Of a stretch of 64,000 nt of DNA, positions 44,656 to 56,401 are shown one piece after another. The DNA is from Fragilariopsis cylindrus CCMP1102 (lineage: Eukaryota; Bacillariophyta; Bacillariophyceae; Bacillariales; Bacillariaceae). The translations under genes were made by a program, and so were the position numbers. The DNA lies in NCBI GenBank assembly GCA_900095095.1, contig FMBT01000299.1, positions 558,001-622,000 on the forward strand, in the 5' to 3' direction. Below the pieces are notes generated by a model. It saw nothing but the letters and a program-made list of their open reading frames with translations. It searched no databases and was not told the origin of the DNA. The stretch's first letter is position 1, and each line of letters starts with the position of its first letter.

Positions 44656-45816
44656 TTAACGTCCTAATTTTTTAAAACCATTATATGGCATACACCATAT
44701 ACCCTGACACGTATCTTGTGTTACGTCTGGTTGGAATTGGACACTCCATGCACCAACATCAATTGCAGACCATAATAAATTTCCATCCGTATCCAATAAT
44801 TGATATGTTTGTTTTAACCAATAATCTTGTTGTGCATTAATTGGTGCTAATAATAATCCATCTTTTTTTAATAAATTTTGACAAAAATATAATGCTTTAC
44901 TACGATTCACAGCAAAATTAAATACAATTATATCATACTTATCATCTTCTTTCTGTTTCCATTGCTCAACAAATCGTTCATCATCTAATTCATAAAATTT
45001 TACAGTTGATGGACAATATCCAATATCATTTTCTATAACATTAGTATTCCACGCATCACCACTCCAATCAATTGCATCAATATTAATATATCCAAGTTGT
45101 TGATATATAACCTGTGTACTAACACCAGCACCAGCACCAACATCTAATGCACGAAGATTTTTATCATTATCATTAGAAGAAGAGGAAGAACCATTATCAC
45201 CAGTCACTTCTACTTGCCGCTGCTTTGTTTTTAGTTGTAATATAGTGTCATATACCTCGAAGGGTGAAATATTCGTATCTCGTGAAGCTACAATTGAATT
45301 GGTATATTCCTTACGAGAAAATGCAGCAGAAACGAATGGACGTTGTTGTTGTTGTTGCTGATCTTCTATTTTCGTTTCTTCTTCAAGCCGATGCGTTATC
45401 CATTTATTATTACTGTCATCATCATCGTTGTTGCTGTTGCTGCCGTTATCATTCTTTGTTTGTTCGACGAATGACGATGCCACTGATGCTACTGATGCCG
45501 CTGCTGTTGATACCGATGGGAACATAGTGGCAGTAGTGGTGGCTCCTATTATTATTGGTAAGAAGAAGATAGACCGTCTCGGAATATTGTTTGCCATTGT
45601 CATTGATGCTATCGTTGTTGTTTTTGTTGTTGGAATTGTCGCTGATGATAATAGTGTCGTTTTTATCTTCATTCTCGTTCTTGTCTCCCATGCAAAGGTA
45701 AAGGCGGTACAAGAAGCAAAAGTTGTTGGTGGTGCAGTGATGATAGTATAACAACACAATCCGAATACTATATGAATATAGAGGAGTCTGCTACCTATAA
45801 TATGGAACAACATCAT
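44656..45816 (-). CDS. SAM-dependent methyltransferase with tripartite plastid/thylakoid-type leader
   Basis: 386-residue protein. The methyltransferase domain occupies about 200-380: motif I ALDVGAGAGVSTQVIYQQLG, the acidic strand YINIDAIDWSGDAW, motif IV YDIIVFNFAVNRSKALYF, LLKKDGLLLAPIN, and a C-terminal GNLLWSAIDVGAWSVQFQPD. The N-terminus has a hydrophobic signal peptide (LYIHIVFGLCCYTIIT), then SCTAFTF, which resembles the ASAF-type cleavage site of diatom plastid proteins, then a second leader with a twin arginine before a hydrophobic core (PRRSIFFLPIIIGATTTATM), as in Tat-dependent thylakoid-lumen proteins. Low-complexity N/D/Q/S inserts separate leader and domain. Uninterrupted frame. 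Substrate unknown. Lumen or inner plastid location is inferred from the leader. Confidence 0.8.
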   Translation of the reverse strand: MMLFHIIGSRLLYIHIVFGLCCYTIITAPPTTFASCTAFTFAWETRTRMKIKTTLLSSATIPTTKTTTIASMTMANNIPRRSIFFLPIIIGATTTATMFPSVSTAAASVASVASSFVEQTKNDNGSNSNNDDDDSNNKWITHRLEEETKIEDQQQQQQRPFVSAAFSRKEYTNSIVASRDTNISPFEVYDTILQLKTKQRQVEVTGDNGSSSSSNDNDKNLRALDVGAGAGVSTQVIYQQLGYINIDAIDWSGDAWNTNVIENDIGYCPSTVKFYELDDERFVEQWKQKEDDKYDIIVFNFAVNRSKALYFCQNLLKKDGLLLAPINAQQDYWLKQTYQLLDTDGNLLWSAIDVGAWSVQFQPDVTQDTCQGIWCMPYNGFKKLGR

Positions 45817-46175
45817 GATGTCTTTCTATCCTACTGTATGCATTCAATATACTGTAGTTTCGATAATACTGTATGTCGTCTTTTGAAGAAAGGTGGGGGA
45901 TTTAATTGTAGTTGGCTGTGTTTGATGTCAAAGACCGAAAGATGCCGATGAATCGATGACAGCGTACAAATTGGTTTGAACCATGCGCCAAATCAAACTG
46001 GCGCGCCAAATTTCAAAATTCGATATACAGTACTTACCGAAATCTTCCAACAAAAGTTATTACAACATAGACTAATAGCTACGATAGACTTTTACTATCT
46101 TTATATCTTGACCGTGTGTACCGGTTCTATTTTATCATCATTGTCATACATTGACATTGTACATTGTACATTGCA
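45817..46175. promoter_or_regulatory. Divergent intergenic region (methyltransferase / NAT9)
   Basis: Shared promoters and leaders. A GGCGCGCC palindrome lies at about 46001-46008. A tacattgtacattg direct repeat (about 46147-46173) immediately precedes the NAT9 ATG. Confidence 0.35.
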
Positions 46176-47148
46176 ATGAAGCTCAATTATGAAACATGCA
46201 TCACTGGGGGAACAGGCGAGAGTAAAGTTATCCTTGCACCGTATCGTAAGTGGAGAGAAGTTTGATAGAAAGTTTGAAGTTGTCGTGGAATCGTGAAGAA
46301 GAAGATTCGATTCGATTCATTCAGATATCTAACTATTATTTTCTGATTCAATTTCTTCTTGTTTTTGTGTGCAATTGATTAAATAATAATAATTAAAATA
46401 AAAAATAGGTCCAGAACATATTCCTAATTATCATGAATGGATGAAAGATCCTGATTTATTAGAAGCAACTGGATCGGAACCATTATCATATGAAGAAGAA
46501 ATTCAAATGCAACAATCATGGAAAGATGACGAAACGAAATGTACATTCATTATACATGCTGCTGGGAATCAGCATCAGAAGCATGATGACAACAATGATG
46601 ACGATGATGATGATGATGAGGATGACAAAAATGTTAATGACGATGACAAGGCGGTATTTCATGTAGAAGATAATTTATCGACAATGATTGGTGATGTGAA
46701 TTTATTTCTGAGTGAAATAGATGAGGACGATGACGACCATAACAATGGCAATGACATACAACAATCAATACCAGAAATACCAACACGAACACCAAAAATA
46801 AGACTTCAAGCAGAAATTGATATTATGATTGGTAATAAAGAATACCATAGAAAAGGTTATGGATATTCAGCAACAATACTTATGTTATTATATGGTGCAA
46901 AACAATTAAATATAAAACGTTTTTTTTGTAAAATCAATGAAGATAATATATCATCAATACGTTTATTCCAACGACTTGGTTTCATACAATGCAATTATGC
47001 TGAATGTTTTAAACAAATTGAATTTGAATTAAAATTAGTATGTTCATCATCATCATCAGATGATGATGATGATATTACTATGTATTCTTTCCTTCTTGAT
47101 AAGTACAAGGTAGGATGCTATAAAACCATTCCTTGTGGCGAATGTTAA
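46176..47148 (+). CDS. NAT9: N-acetyltransferase 9-like protein (GNAT family)
   Basis: Acetyl-CoA-dependent GNAT enzyme of the NAT9 group, which in animals influences microtubule stability. Exons 46176-46245 and 46409-47148 (GTAAGT donor, phase 1) give 269 residues. Diagnostic segments: MKLNYETCITGGTGESKVIL with APYR, then HIPNYHEWMKDPDLLEATGS, EPLSYEEEIQMQQSWKDDET, KCTFIIHAAG, MIGDVNLFL, the acetyl-CoA motif IGNKEYHRKGYGYSATILML, FCKINEDNISSIRLFQRLGF and FKQIEFEL. An Asp/Asn-rich insert of about 40 residues (MQQ to FHVED region) and a DDDDD loop near the end are additions to the family core. No targeting peptide. Confidence 0.9.
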
Positions 47149-47626
47149 TCTGTTTATATAAACACTAATTCAGTATCATTTGACAGAAAACGTATACACA
47201 TCATGATATAGATATAAAGACTCATATTGTTTAATAATTTACTATTGAATTCTAGCTAGGACTATAATGGAGCAGATGCAACAAGTTTGTTGTGATCTTT
47301 AACGCAATTCATTTTATTTCAATAAATAATGGGATGCATCTCATTCTATAGCTTACATTAAACCTTGAGCATTCATCGGAGAAGAGAAATACATATCTAA
47401 TGAATGAATCGAATCAATACTATATTTTATATAGTAGCTAAATACGATTTTACAATGCGCTCCTGTTATATATGGGATCGTTTTATTTTATGTAAATGCA
47501 CAACAAATAAAGGAGAGGAAAAGGGGTCGAGTCATGTTAATTGAAGATTTATCGGTACAAATGTATTTCTATTTAAAATATTTATATTGTAAAACACAAA
47601 CTGGGAACACATTCATACATTATACA
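47149..47626. other. Convergent 3'-flank region
   Basis: 3' flanks of NAT9 and guanylate kinase, AT-rich. No gene seen. Confidence 0.3.
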
Positions 47627-48282
47627 TTACGATATTATACATTTCGACGTACAATTCTTCTGTTCATCATCTTCTGCAACTTCATCCAATTCAGGATACC
47701 ATTCCTTAAATGATAATGCCATATCTTCAAATGTTGCTTTCAAATCGGCATTGACAAAGATCTTATCAAAATTACCGCACCATGACCGTAATCCATTTCC
47801 TTTTTAGAATTAGCAAGTCGTTTTTTAATAGATTCTTCCGATTCTGTTCCACGACCACGTAATCTTTTTTCTAATTCATCCAATGATGGTGCAGAAATAA
47901 ATAAATAAATTGGTTTCAATGATGATTGCTTTACTTTCATTACACCCTGAATATCAATGTCTAAAACACATATACGTTTTTCATTTTGTACAGCCTCAAC
48001 AGCGGCGACACTTGTTCCGTAATAATTCCCATGTACTTCAGCATATTCAACAAATTTACCATCATCTATTTCTTTTTTAATACCATCCACAGTTGTAAAG
48101 TTATAATGTTGACCATCAATTTCACCATCACGTGGTTTCCGCGTTGTGTGTGAAACACTAAATCCAAATTGATTATTTGGGAAACGTTTCATGAGCATTT
48201 CGATTAGTGTTCCCTTCCCGACACCGGAAGGACCACAAAATACAACAGGTTTTGGTAGCATCGCAGCGGCCGTTGACATCAT
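47627..48282 (-). CDS. GUK1: Guanylate kinase, frame broken near the C-terminus
   Basis: Phosphorylates GMP to GDP with ATP in nucleotide recycling. From the likely start MMSTAAAMLPKPVV (48282 or 48279), the P-loop FCGPSGVGKGTLIEML, GMP-binding VSHTTRKPRDGEIDGQHYNF, FVEYAEVHGNYYGTS, CVLDIDIQGV, YLFISAPSLDELEKRLRGRG and LANSKKEMDYGHGA follow normally. The frame then runs into unrelated residues and a TGA at 47740. One base earlier, the conserved C-terminus NFDKIFVNADLKATFEDM continues, with LSFKEWYPELDE to a stop at 47627, so one nucleotide appears missing at about 47775 (GCGGTAAT for an expected GCGGGTAAT). The in-frame extension upstream to 48393 is probably leader. Confidence 0.85.
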
Positions 48283-48865
48283 GTAGATAGATTGTATTAA
48301 TGCTTTATTTTTATTTTTGCTTTTCTTGTTTTGTGTACCGTAGAAGTTAGGGAAAGTATGATGATGGATGAGAATGCCGATAATTATGTACATGTTCGAA
48401 ATCGAATTGTGTACAAATTGAATCTGAAAATGACCTTACTTGATTTTGGGGAGGGTTTGTGCTTTTTCTGATGAATTGTACCCCCTTAATCCCATACTGC
48501 CTCTAAATCAATCAAGTCGTTCAAGATACGAAAATTACTAGTACGTGCGACCGTGATGTGATTAATTTGACACTCTATATGATTTGATCCCCATCGACGA
48601 ATCAAAATGAAACGCAAGAATGCAACCACACATACATACTTGTACTTTTTATAGAGGAAATTAGACAACGATAGGATGTTAGTAAGCATATATTATTGTT
48701 TCCATATCTAATCAATCATTGTTTGCATAACAGTGGTACTTCCATCTACAATCTAAGCAGTACGAAGGCCAATCTGTGATCGAGCTCTGCTTGGGTGTTG
48801 TACCGTGGTAGAATGAAACTTTCCAGAGCATCTCCTTCACACTGCTGACGTTTGTTCTACGTTGG
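48283..48865. promoter_or_regulatory. Divergent intergenic region (guanylate kinase / DGD1)
   Basis: Contains the leaders of both genes. An upstream exon for the DGD1 targeting sequence could lie here but no convincing one was found. Confidence 0.3.
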
Positions 48866-51800
48866 ATGTTGGTGACAAACGTATTTTTGGTATTACTCAT
48901 CCATTCATCTCCTGAGCAAGAAAAAAGATCTTCTTCCACTAATGATGAATCGTCGTCTCCATCGTCAGCGCCGGAACGGATGCCGAATGTTAACAATCGT
49001 AAACGGATCAGTTTGGAAGAATCTATCAATCAATTTACAAAAAAACAATTTAATAATACAGAGCGGATAAAGGCATCGCAAGAAAGATGGGACCGAGCAT
49101 TGAAGGAAATAAAGAATTTAGCTGTTCCAATGAGGTCCTCTTCTCTTGATGACAATAAAAGTATGAGGGATGCTACTACTAGTCTATTTAGGCGATGGAG
49201 ATTACTTCTGGATGAGCCTACAAAAGTAGAACTAGATCCGAAAACGAACACGACAATCGCAACTGTAGTACGTAATGTAAATAGCTCTTCCATCCGTTTT
49301 GATGGATTTGCATCATGGGAACGAACGCTACAGGATTGGGCAGACGATGTGCAAGACTATATTGATAAAATAGAAATAGAAAATAAGGGAAAAGGATATC
49401 CGATGTCACAATACGGAAACGCAGAAAGAAAAATTCTACCATCCTCTCTTTCGATCGACGCACAAGTAGAAGAAAATCTGAAAGTAGATGAAAATTCGCA
49501 AAGTATACACAAACAAAAGAAAGATCCGATTAGACTACCGGTTCCTTCTCCAAGAAAGGACAACGAAGATGTGGTTCCTGACACTGATATTTCTGACAAG
49601 TCGAAGAGAATATTGATAGTTACCACTGCTGCCTTACCCTGGATGACTGGAACGGCCGTCAATCCTGTATTACGAGCTGCATATATGACCCATGGACGTA
49701 GTGAAGTTGGTGGGAGTGTAACATTGATGCTTCCGTGGCTTGAAAGAAGACAGGATCAGGAAGCGGTATACGGGTCCAATCGAATATTTGAAGATCCCGA
49801 AGCACAGGAAACGTACATTCGTGAATGGCTTCGAGATTCAGCAAACTTACCAGTTGCGAGTGAGGAATTAAAAATAAAGTGGTACAGTGCTTGGCAGAAC
49901 AAAGTAGAGAACTCATTGTATTCGATGGGTGATATCACGGCTCTGATACCAGCAGAAGATGTTGACATATGCATTCTAGAAGAACCAGAACACTTAAATT
50001 GGTATCGAGCAACCGGGGACTCCTGGACAGACAAATTCAAACACGTGGTGGGAATCATTCATACCAATTACTTTGTTTATGCACAGGATCAACCAGGAGC
50101 CTTTGTTCGGGTGAGTTTTGTTGGTTTATTTATTTAATTAACTTGTTTTTGTATCTATGTTCCAAAAAACAAAAAGGAACACTGCCACGATGAAAGTATT
50201 TGTCTGACACTATTATAATGTTTCCTTGTTTCTAATAAAGGCACCAGCAATGCGTCTCTTATGTTCATGGATGTGTCGAGCGCATTGTCATCGTATAATA
50301 AAGCTATCAGGAACACTAGGACAATTTGCTCCAGAGAAGGAGCTGATAGAAAATGTCCACGGAATTCGAGCGAGCTTCCTTGATGCTGGAAAGGAGGTAA
50401 GCAAACGAATCCAAGCGTCACCTAAAGATGATCCCGTATTCGGAGATGAAGCAGAGTCGTCCGTGTATTTTATAGGAAAGATGCTTTGGTCAAAGGGTCT
50501 TGGCTCATTGATGGAATTACTCAAATACGCAGAGGAAAGCGCAGGTATCAAGATTCATGTTGACATGTACGGTGGTGGTCCCGACAAAAATGCAGCCGAA
50601 GCAAGAGCAGATTCTCTAGATGTCGATATGGTTTTTCATGGACCTATTGATCATCCTGAACTAGCTTTTACGCACAAGGTAAGTTCGAATCCTCCCCCGT
50701 GGCATTCATTGCATCATTTATAGACGCAGATCTCACAAAAAATATATACATACATTTCCTTTTAGATTTTCATCAATCCATCTACCAGTGAGGTTCTCTG
50801 CACAACAGTAGCAGAAGCGCTAGGTATGGGGAAGTTTGTTGTCATACCATCTCATCCATCGAACGACTTTTTTACTGAGTTTCCGAACTGTCTCGTCTAT
50901 GCTAATAAGGAAGAGTTTGTTGGTATGTACTAAGCCATATTTCCTATTGCATTGGCAATTATATATTTATATGTATACATATGTTATTTCTCATTCTCTA
51001 ACCCTATTGGTTTGTTGTTGCAGGAAATCTCTACTATGCCCTCACACATTCCCCCGAGCCGCTAACAGAAGAGTACTCACATGCCCTGAGCTGGGAAGCT
51101 GCTACTCAACGGTTGGAAGCGGCTGGTAGTATCCCAATAAAGGAGGCTGAAATGATGGCCGATGCTTTATCATCGAGAAATGGAGGTATCGAGGTACATT
51201 ATGTTTGACCCAAAGATCATTTTTCCTTCTTCTTCTTCTTTTCTTTATATTCCTATATCCACTCTCTCACAATTGTTTCTCTTCTTTCGGTTTCACACTA
51301 TTAGATATCGCTACCCCCATTGATAGAAGATATTGAAGACAGAAAAGTCGTGGTATCTGGAATGCGACGATCTCGAGCGAGATATCGTTTGTTCCGTTCA
51401 CGTTTATCACAAGAAGTTTTGCAGAGTAAAGGTAGGTTATAATTGTTTATCTACATACAGTGTGCTCTTCGTTCAGATTTATTCACAATTTGATTCTCAT
51501 GATATTTTTTTTGTGAATATTAGTCCTGCCAAATCGAGTAAAAGAAAGCTTCGTGAATGAGCTTGACAGAAGATTAGATTTAGATTTTGAAGATATGCTG
51601 CAATCGCCCAAGTTGCGTCTGCAGTTATCACCCGGTGAGCTCGATAAGCAACTTCTTGAATTTTATAAGAGTGTCGTCGATGGACCCTCTGGTGATATAT
51701 TGAGACAACTCGGCGGTGGTTCAGACGTTGCACTTCAAGACCTTTATATAAAGAAAAATTCGCTACGTGGAAGGTCAAAGAATCCCCAATCATTTGGCAA

Positions 51801-51969
51801 TGTGAGTATTGGTCCATTCGATGCTCTCGGCGAAGATTCTGACAAGGAGGAACGAACTGCATCGCAGTGGGTTAATTCTGTCTTGAGAAGAAACTTGCCA
51901 AAAATAGATGATGTAGAATCGCACCAGGAAGATCATGCTGAGAAAAGAAAGATAAATCTGATGAGTTGA
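48866..51969 (+). CDS. DGD1: Digalactosyldiacylglycerol synthase (DGD1 type, GT4)
   Basis: Makes the thylakoid lipid DGDG from MGDG and UDP-galactose at the plastid envelope. Six exons join in phase: 48866-50110, 50241-50678, 50766-50922, 51024-51193, 51305-51431 and 51524-51969, giving 860 residues. Residues about 1-250 are a poorly conserved, coiled extension. The glycosyltransferase starts [19 protein letters not shown], with [72 protein letters not shown], the donor-binding [16 protein letters not shown] and the GT4 acidic motif [35 protein letters not shown]-terminal helical region of about 150 residues follows. A short hydrophobic N-terminus ([14 protein letters not shown]) may begin a targeting signal; an upstream exon is possible. 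No frame lesion in 2.6 kb of coding sequence. Confidence 0.9.
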
Positions 51970-52479
51970 CTATGTCCCTATCCAGAAGGGGCTCCGATCT
52001 GCGACCACTTTCTTGTTATCCTCCACGTCCTCCTCTATTCAGAGATAGTTTTTGCGTCGGACGCAGTCGCGTATCGTCGTTCTCTCTTTTAATTTAAAAT
52101 CATAGAATTCTAATAAGATAATTACTATCCTGACGAGATTGATACTACAATTGCATTAGCATTATCTCACTACACGTAACATACAATTGATCGCCTATAC
52201 TATATTATCATAGTACCGAAAGCAAAACCGGAAACAAAAAGACTACTTTATGCGATGGAGGTATAGTCGAAGGATTGGGTTTTTTTCAAAAATCACAGAA
52301 TCTTTACTGAAACTTGTAGATGCTAGTCCAGCGTTTTGTTTGTTTATTTTATTTTCATCGGATTAATAGATTATATTTTTATTGGATGTTGCAATACTAG
52401 AATTACAGTTCAGTTTGTCGTTTAGTTACCAGTTTTCAGAAGTCACCAGCATGATCGCATACGGTACTGTACCCAAAAT
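51970..52479. other. Convergent 3'-flank region
   Basis: 3' UTR of DGD1 and 3' flank of the TLC gene. Nothing recognisable. Confidence 0.3.
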
Positions 52480-53432
52480 CTACGCTTCCTTCTTTTTTAC
52501 ATGTTGTTGTTCATTCCCTAGTAGTCCTAGTTTCCCTAGTATAACGTGTTTCACAGTCTTTAAGGTTAACCCAAGCACCAACACGGCCCAGTACAACTGC
52601 AGATATCCTAAATATACACCAAACATCCATTGGATTAATACAAAAATCTTTGTAATACCAAATTCTGTGGATAGGAACAAAAAGAAATCATTTCGCATAT
52701 ATAACGGACCGACAGGTAACCACATATAAACACGAATATATAAAAAACTAATCACAAATGAAATTCGTGATATGTGATTACAAATTGGATAGTTCTTCTT
52801 GCAATTGGATGGTCATTGAACGTGTTCATGATCGCTAAGGTATCGAACTTATTTCGAAACACCGAAGAAGAATGGTAACCAATATCGGAAACCAAAGTAC
52901 TAAATGCACCAAGTATTGCAGCACAAACAACACCGATATGATGGTATATCATTTGTCGATTCTCATTCACAACAAATATACCAATTGGCATCGACCACAC
53001 TTGATAACCAAGTTGCATTGCGGCATCAATAAAATTCATCAAATAAGAATGGCATTTTTTCAATACTACTTGCGGTCGAATCGTTGTAATTGGAAGTGTT
53101 GGTAATATCCAATATTGATGATACAATCCCAATGAACCAATCGCAAAATGGAAACACATATTCGTCATCTGATATGCTGTTTTGGTCTTTATTATTGTTG
53201 GAGTTTCTTTTGTAGAAAAATATTTATATATATGAAATGATATAAGATAAACACAGGTGCAATAAAATGCAGAAACTGCAATTGCAAAAAATACCTTTTT
53301 ATAGGCGAGAGAACTAGTTATCCAAAATGAATTTTCTGTCTGTAACTTTTCGAATTCACCCGTCAAACGATTCCATTCGGTCATAAAATCATTCGTTATT
53401 GTTGATAATGATAATGGTGATGATGAGCTCAT
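52480..53432 (-). CDS. TLC-domain membrane protein, frame interrupted
   Basis: TLC (TRAM-LAG1-CLN8) proteins are multi-span ER or endomembrane proteins linked to lipid synthesis or sensing. From ATG 53432: a soluble 40 residues, then spans VFFAIAVSAFYCTCVYLI and MCFHFAIGSLGLYHQYWIL, followed by FIDAAMQLGYQVWSM, the TLC-core MIYHHIGVVCAAILGAFST and SDIGYH. The frame next drifts. Four positions (about 52868, 52852, 52840 and 52803) each look one base short of the expected FFGVSEISSIPLA and MNTFNDHPN reading; the first three restore the frame together, the fourth ends it at 52752. One base out, the protein continues with RISFVISFLYIRVYMWLPVG and the last span GYLQLYWAVLVLGLTLK to a stop at 52480. 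Either damaged, mis-assembled or recoded. The TLC assignment itself is reasonably secure. Confidence 0.7.
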
Positions 53433-53865
53433 GACGAACGTTGTGTTTGTTGCTCGGAGCTGTTCGTTAATATATTACGTATGCAGTAACTTGTTTACTG
53501 TGCCCGTTAAACCGATGATATTTCTTCTATTGTGTTATGTTTAATGACAAGAATCCGTCTCTCGAGATCTCAAGCAACCTCTGACCTATTGTAACCTCTC
53601 ACCCTTTCAATACCTCTCCTGCCTCTTAATAAAACTTTCCTTCGTTCTTTTCTTTGTTTCCTATGCCTCGCTCAGCCAGTCGTGCTTGGGTCAGACGTGA
53701 TTGTCAAATTTTTAAAACCCTAGCCCTATACCAGGGGTAAAAAATCATATTTTAGATACAAAATTCAAAACCAAAGAATCTCAAATCTCAATGTAATTGA
53801 CGATGATGAATAAAAGTAATGTATACAGTATAAAGAAGGAGAGGCGACTGTAATCATAATAATAT
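53433..53865. promoter_or_regulatory. Divergent intergenic region (TLC / PIG-B)
   Basis: Shared upstream region. Contains CT-rich stretches at about 53570-53660. No element identified. Confidence 0.3.
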
Positions 53866-54434
53866 ATGTATTGGATCCAGACAACACCATCAAGAATGGC
53901 AGCATGGAAAGTTTATGTAGCCTTAGTCATTTTTCGGATTACTAATGTTTTCTTAATCCAATCTCAATTTGATCCTGATGAATACTGGCAAAATCTTGAA
54001 CCATCGTATTGTCATATTTTTGGAGGAGGAGATTATTATGATACAAATCCAGCTTCGTGTCCTGGATTGACATGGGAATGGAAAAGACGAAGACAACAGA
54101 ATCAACAGGAACAACAACAACAACAAAATGACTCGGATCGTAATCAAAATTCTTGGAGTACATTGTTGATGGATTTTTTCATTATTGGATTAGAAGGTCC
54201 AGTACGATCATTTGCATCGATCGTTCCAACATTACTATACTATGCAATTACTAAAAAGTATGAATGGGATACATCTTGGATGGTATCAAGAGGACCTGTA
54301 TTTATTAATGCAATTTTTGTAACGGCTGTCACTGATTGGACTGTATGGTACATGTCACGATGGATGAAACCAACAACAACAACAACAACGACGACGGTAA
54401 CGACGACGACGAAACAACAACAAGATGATGCGAA

Positions 54435-54469
<35 letters not shown>

Positions 54470-56242
54470 ATGATAATAATAATCGACACCAATACGCTAA
54501 CGAAAACGAAAACGAACAAAAGCAGAATGATTTAACTTTTTGGTGTGTCTACTGCAGTATCACATCATGGTTTAATGCATACACTCTAATTCGAACCTAT
54601 AGCAATTCACTTGAAACAGTACTACTGGCAGTATCACTTGCACTTGTTAGTCCGGTATGTGGTTCATTTTATTTCGTTTCCTTTCAAACGTATTTATTTT
54701 GTATGCTGTGTTTCGATTTATTATAAGTCACGTACTGCGTTTACTGACATACTCTCAATTCATTTCATTATTTGTTACATTATATTTTATTATTTGCAGG
54801 TTTTTCTATCTACAAACCAATCAACTACTACCACGATCCGAGCTTGGATTGCATTTTTCTTAGGAGGAATTTGTGTATCGATTCGATTTACATGCTTAAC
54901 AGCCTATATCCCAATGGGTATTATCCTTGCATTGGATAATAATAATAATACAATCGCTTATCTTTTTGGTATTTGTGCTCTTCCTGGATTTTTAGGATTC
55001 GTATCGACTTTACTTCTTGATAAAGTAATGTATGGTTTTTGGGCGATACCGGTTCTTGGAAATTTTCAGTTCAATGTGATACAAGGTAAGAAAAGAATGA
55101 AATGAGAATATTGATTAAAAATAATCCACATCTTTGCTGTGTTGAGAATTTCGACTGTTTTTTGTTTTGTTTTGTCATGTTTTGTTCAATTTGATCTTTT
55201 TCAGATATCTGAAACTCATATTTTAATTTATAATATTCCTTTGTTGTACTTTACGGACAATTATATTCATAAAGGTAATGGTAGCTTGTATGGAACGCAC
55301 CCCTTTCACTGGTACTTAACTGCAGGGATACCAGCCTCAACTGGGATCCTTCTTCCCGTATTGATCTACGACGGAATTTCGAAATGGGATCGTGCGAGAC
55401 GGAACCTTTGGACGATCATTCTTTGCTACGTCGTCACTCATTCCTGGTCGGAACATAAAGAATTTCGTTTCCTCTTGCCCGTTCTTCCGATTTTTTGCCT
55501 ACTATGTGGTGGAAGAATCCAAAACATAGTCATAGGTACCAGACCATTACGTATTAAACAAATCATGATTACATTTGCTGGAATCAATCTAATTGCCATA
55601 CTGTACCTTGGCCTCTTCCATCAGCGAGCACCAATAGATGTCAACCGAGCAATATTAAAAGCAGTTGCAGCTACACATCGCAATAATAATAATGGTAATA
55701 ATAAACCAGCAGCTGACATTCGGGTACATTACCTGATGGGTTGCCATTCCACACCCCTTTTAAGTCATCTACATAACCCACCCACGAAGTTTGTACCCTG
55801 GTTCCTTGATTGTAGTCCCAGCTGTAGGGCGAATCCTGATATAGACTGCGAGAGTGTCGCATTTTCGAAGGATCCAGGTGGATTTATGAAGCAGACATAC
55901 AACTTCGAATGTACTGCTACTGAAGAAGGAGACCAGGACGACGGAACATCATGCGCTGCTTCCAGTACAATAAGTAACGACATTAATATGAGAAGCCGAA
56001 CCTTTCCCGACTACGTCGTTTGCTACTCTAATGATATACTAAAAATGAGAGATCAATTGGATCTAATGGGCATGAAAGAAATTGGACGATTCGTACATGG
56101 TATAAACGGTATAAGAATCGGCAACCAACTCACTCTAGGAGACGAAGCATATTCCAATAGTGACTTCACCAAAATTGGAATCTTCCATGATTCACTTGTG
56201 GTGAGCGTAGAAGAGATGATCTTATTTCAAAAATATATATAA
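53866..56242 (+). CDS. PIGB: GPI mannosyltransferase 3 (PIG-B/GPI10), GT22 family
   Basis: ER multipass enzyme adding the third, alpha-1,2-linked mannose to the GPI anchor. Exons 53866-54654, 54800-55085 and 55275-56242 (donors GTATGT and GTAAGA) join in phase to 680 residues. The lumenal catalytic motif is FDPDEYWQNLEPSYCHIFGG, then GLTWEWK and EGPVRSFASIVPTLLYY, the PIG-B form. Later motifs: FNAYTLIRTYSNSLETVLLA, ISIRFTC-like VSIRFTCLTAYIPMGI, and, across intron 2, NVIQGNGSLYGTHPFHWYLT and SWSEHKEFRFLLPVLPIFCL (the HKEFRFLLP family motif). Poly-Thr (ACT microsatellite around 54436-54469) and Gln-rich inserts lie in cytosolic loops. The C-terminal soluble region has repeated cysteines. Intact frame. 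Confidence 0.92.
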
Positions 56243-56401
56243 CGAGGATAGACATAATTATATTGCTAGGTATTTGATCGATTTTACTTTCCCATAACAT
56301 AACAACAACAAAAAGAACGATATCGATATTCGTGTGATTTGACCGTGTGAAGTTTATATATGAAAAGTGTTTGTTGGGTTTATAGTTGTTTAAGTAGTTT
56401 C

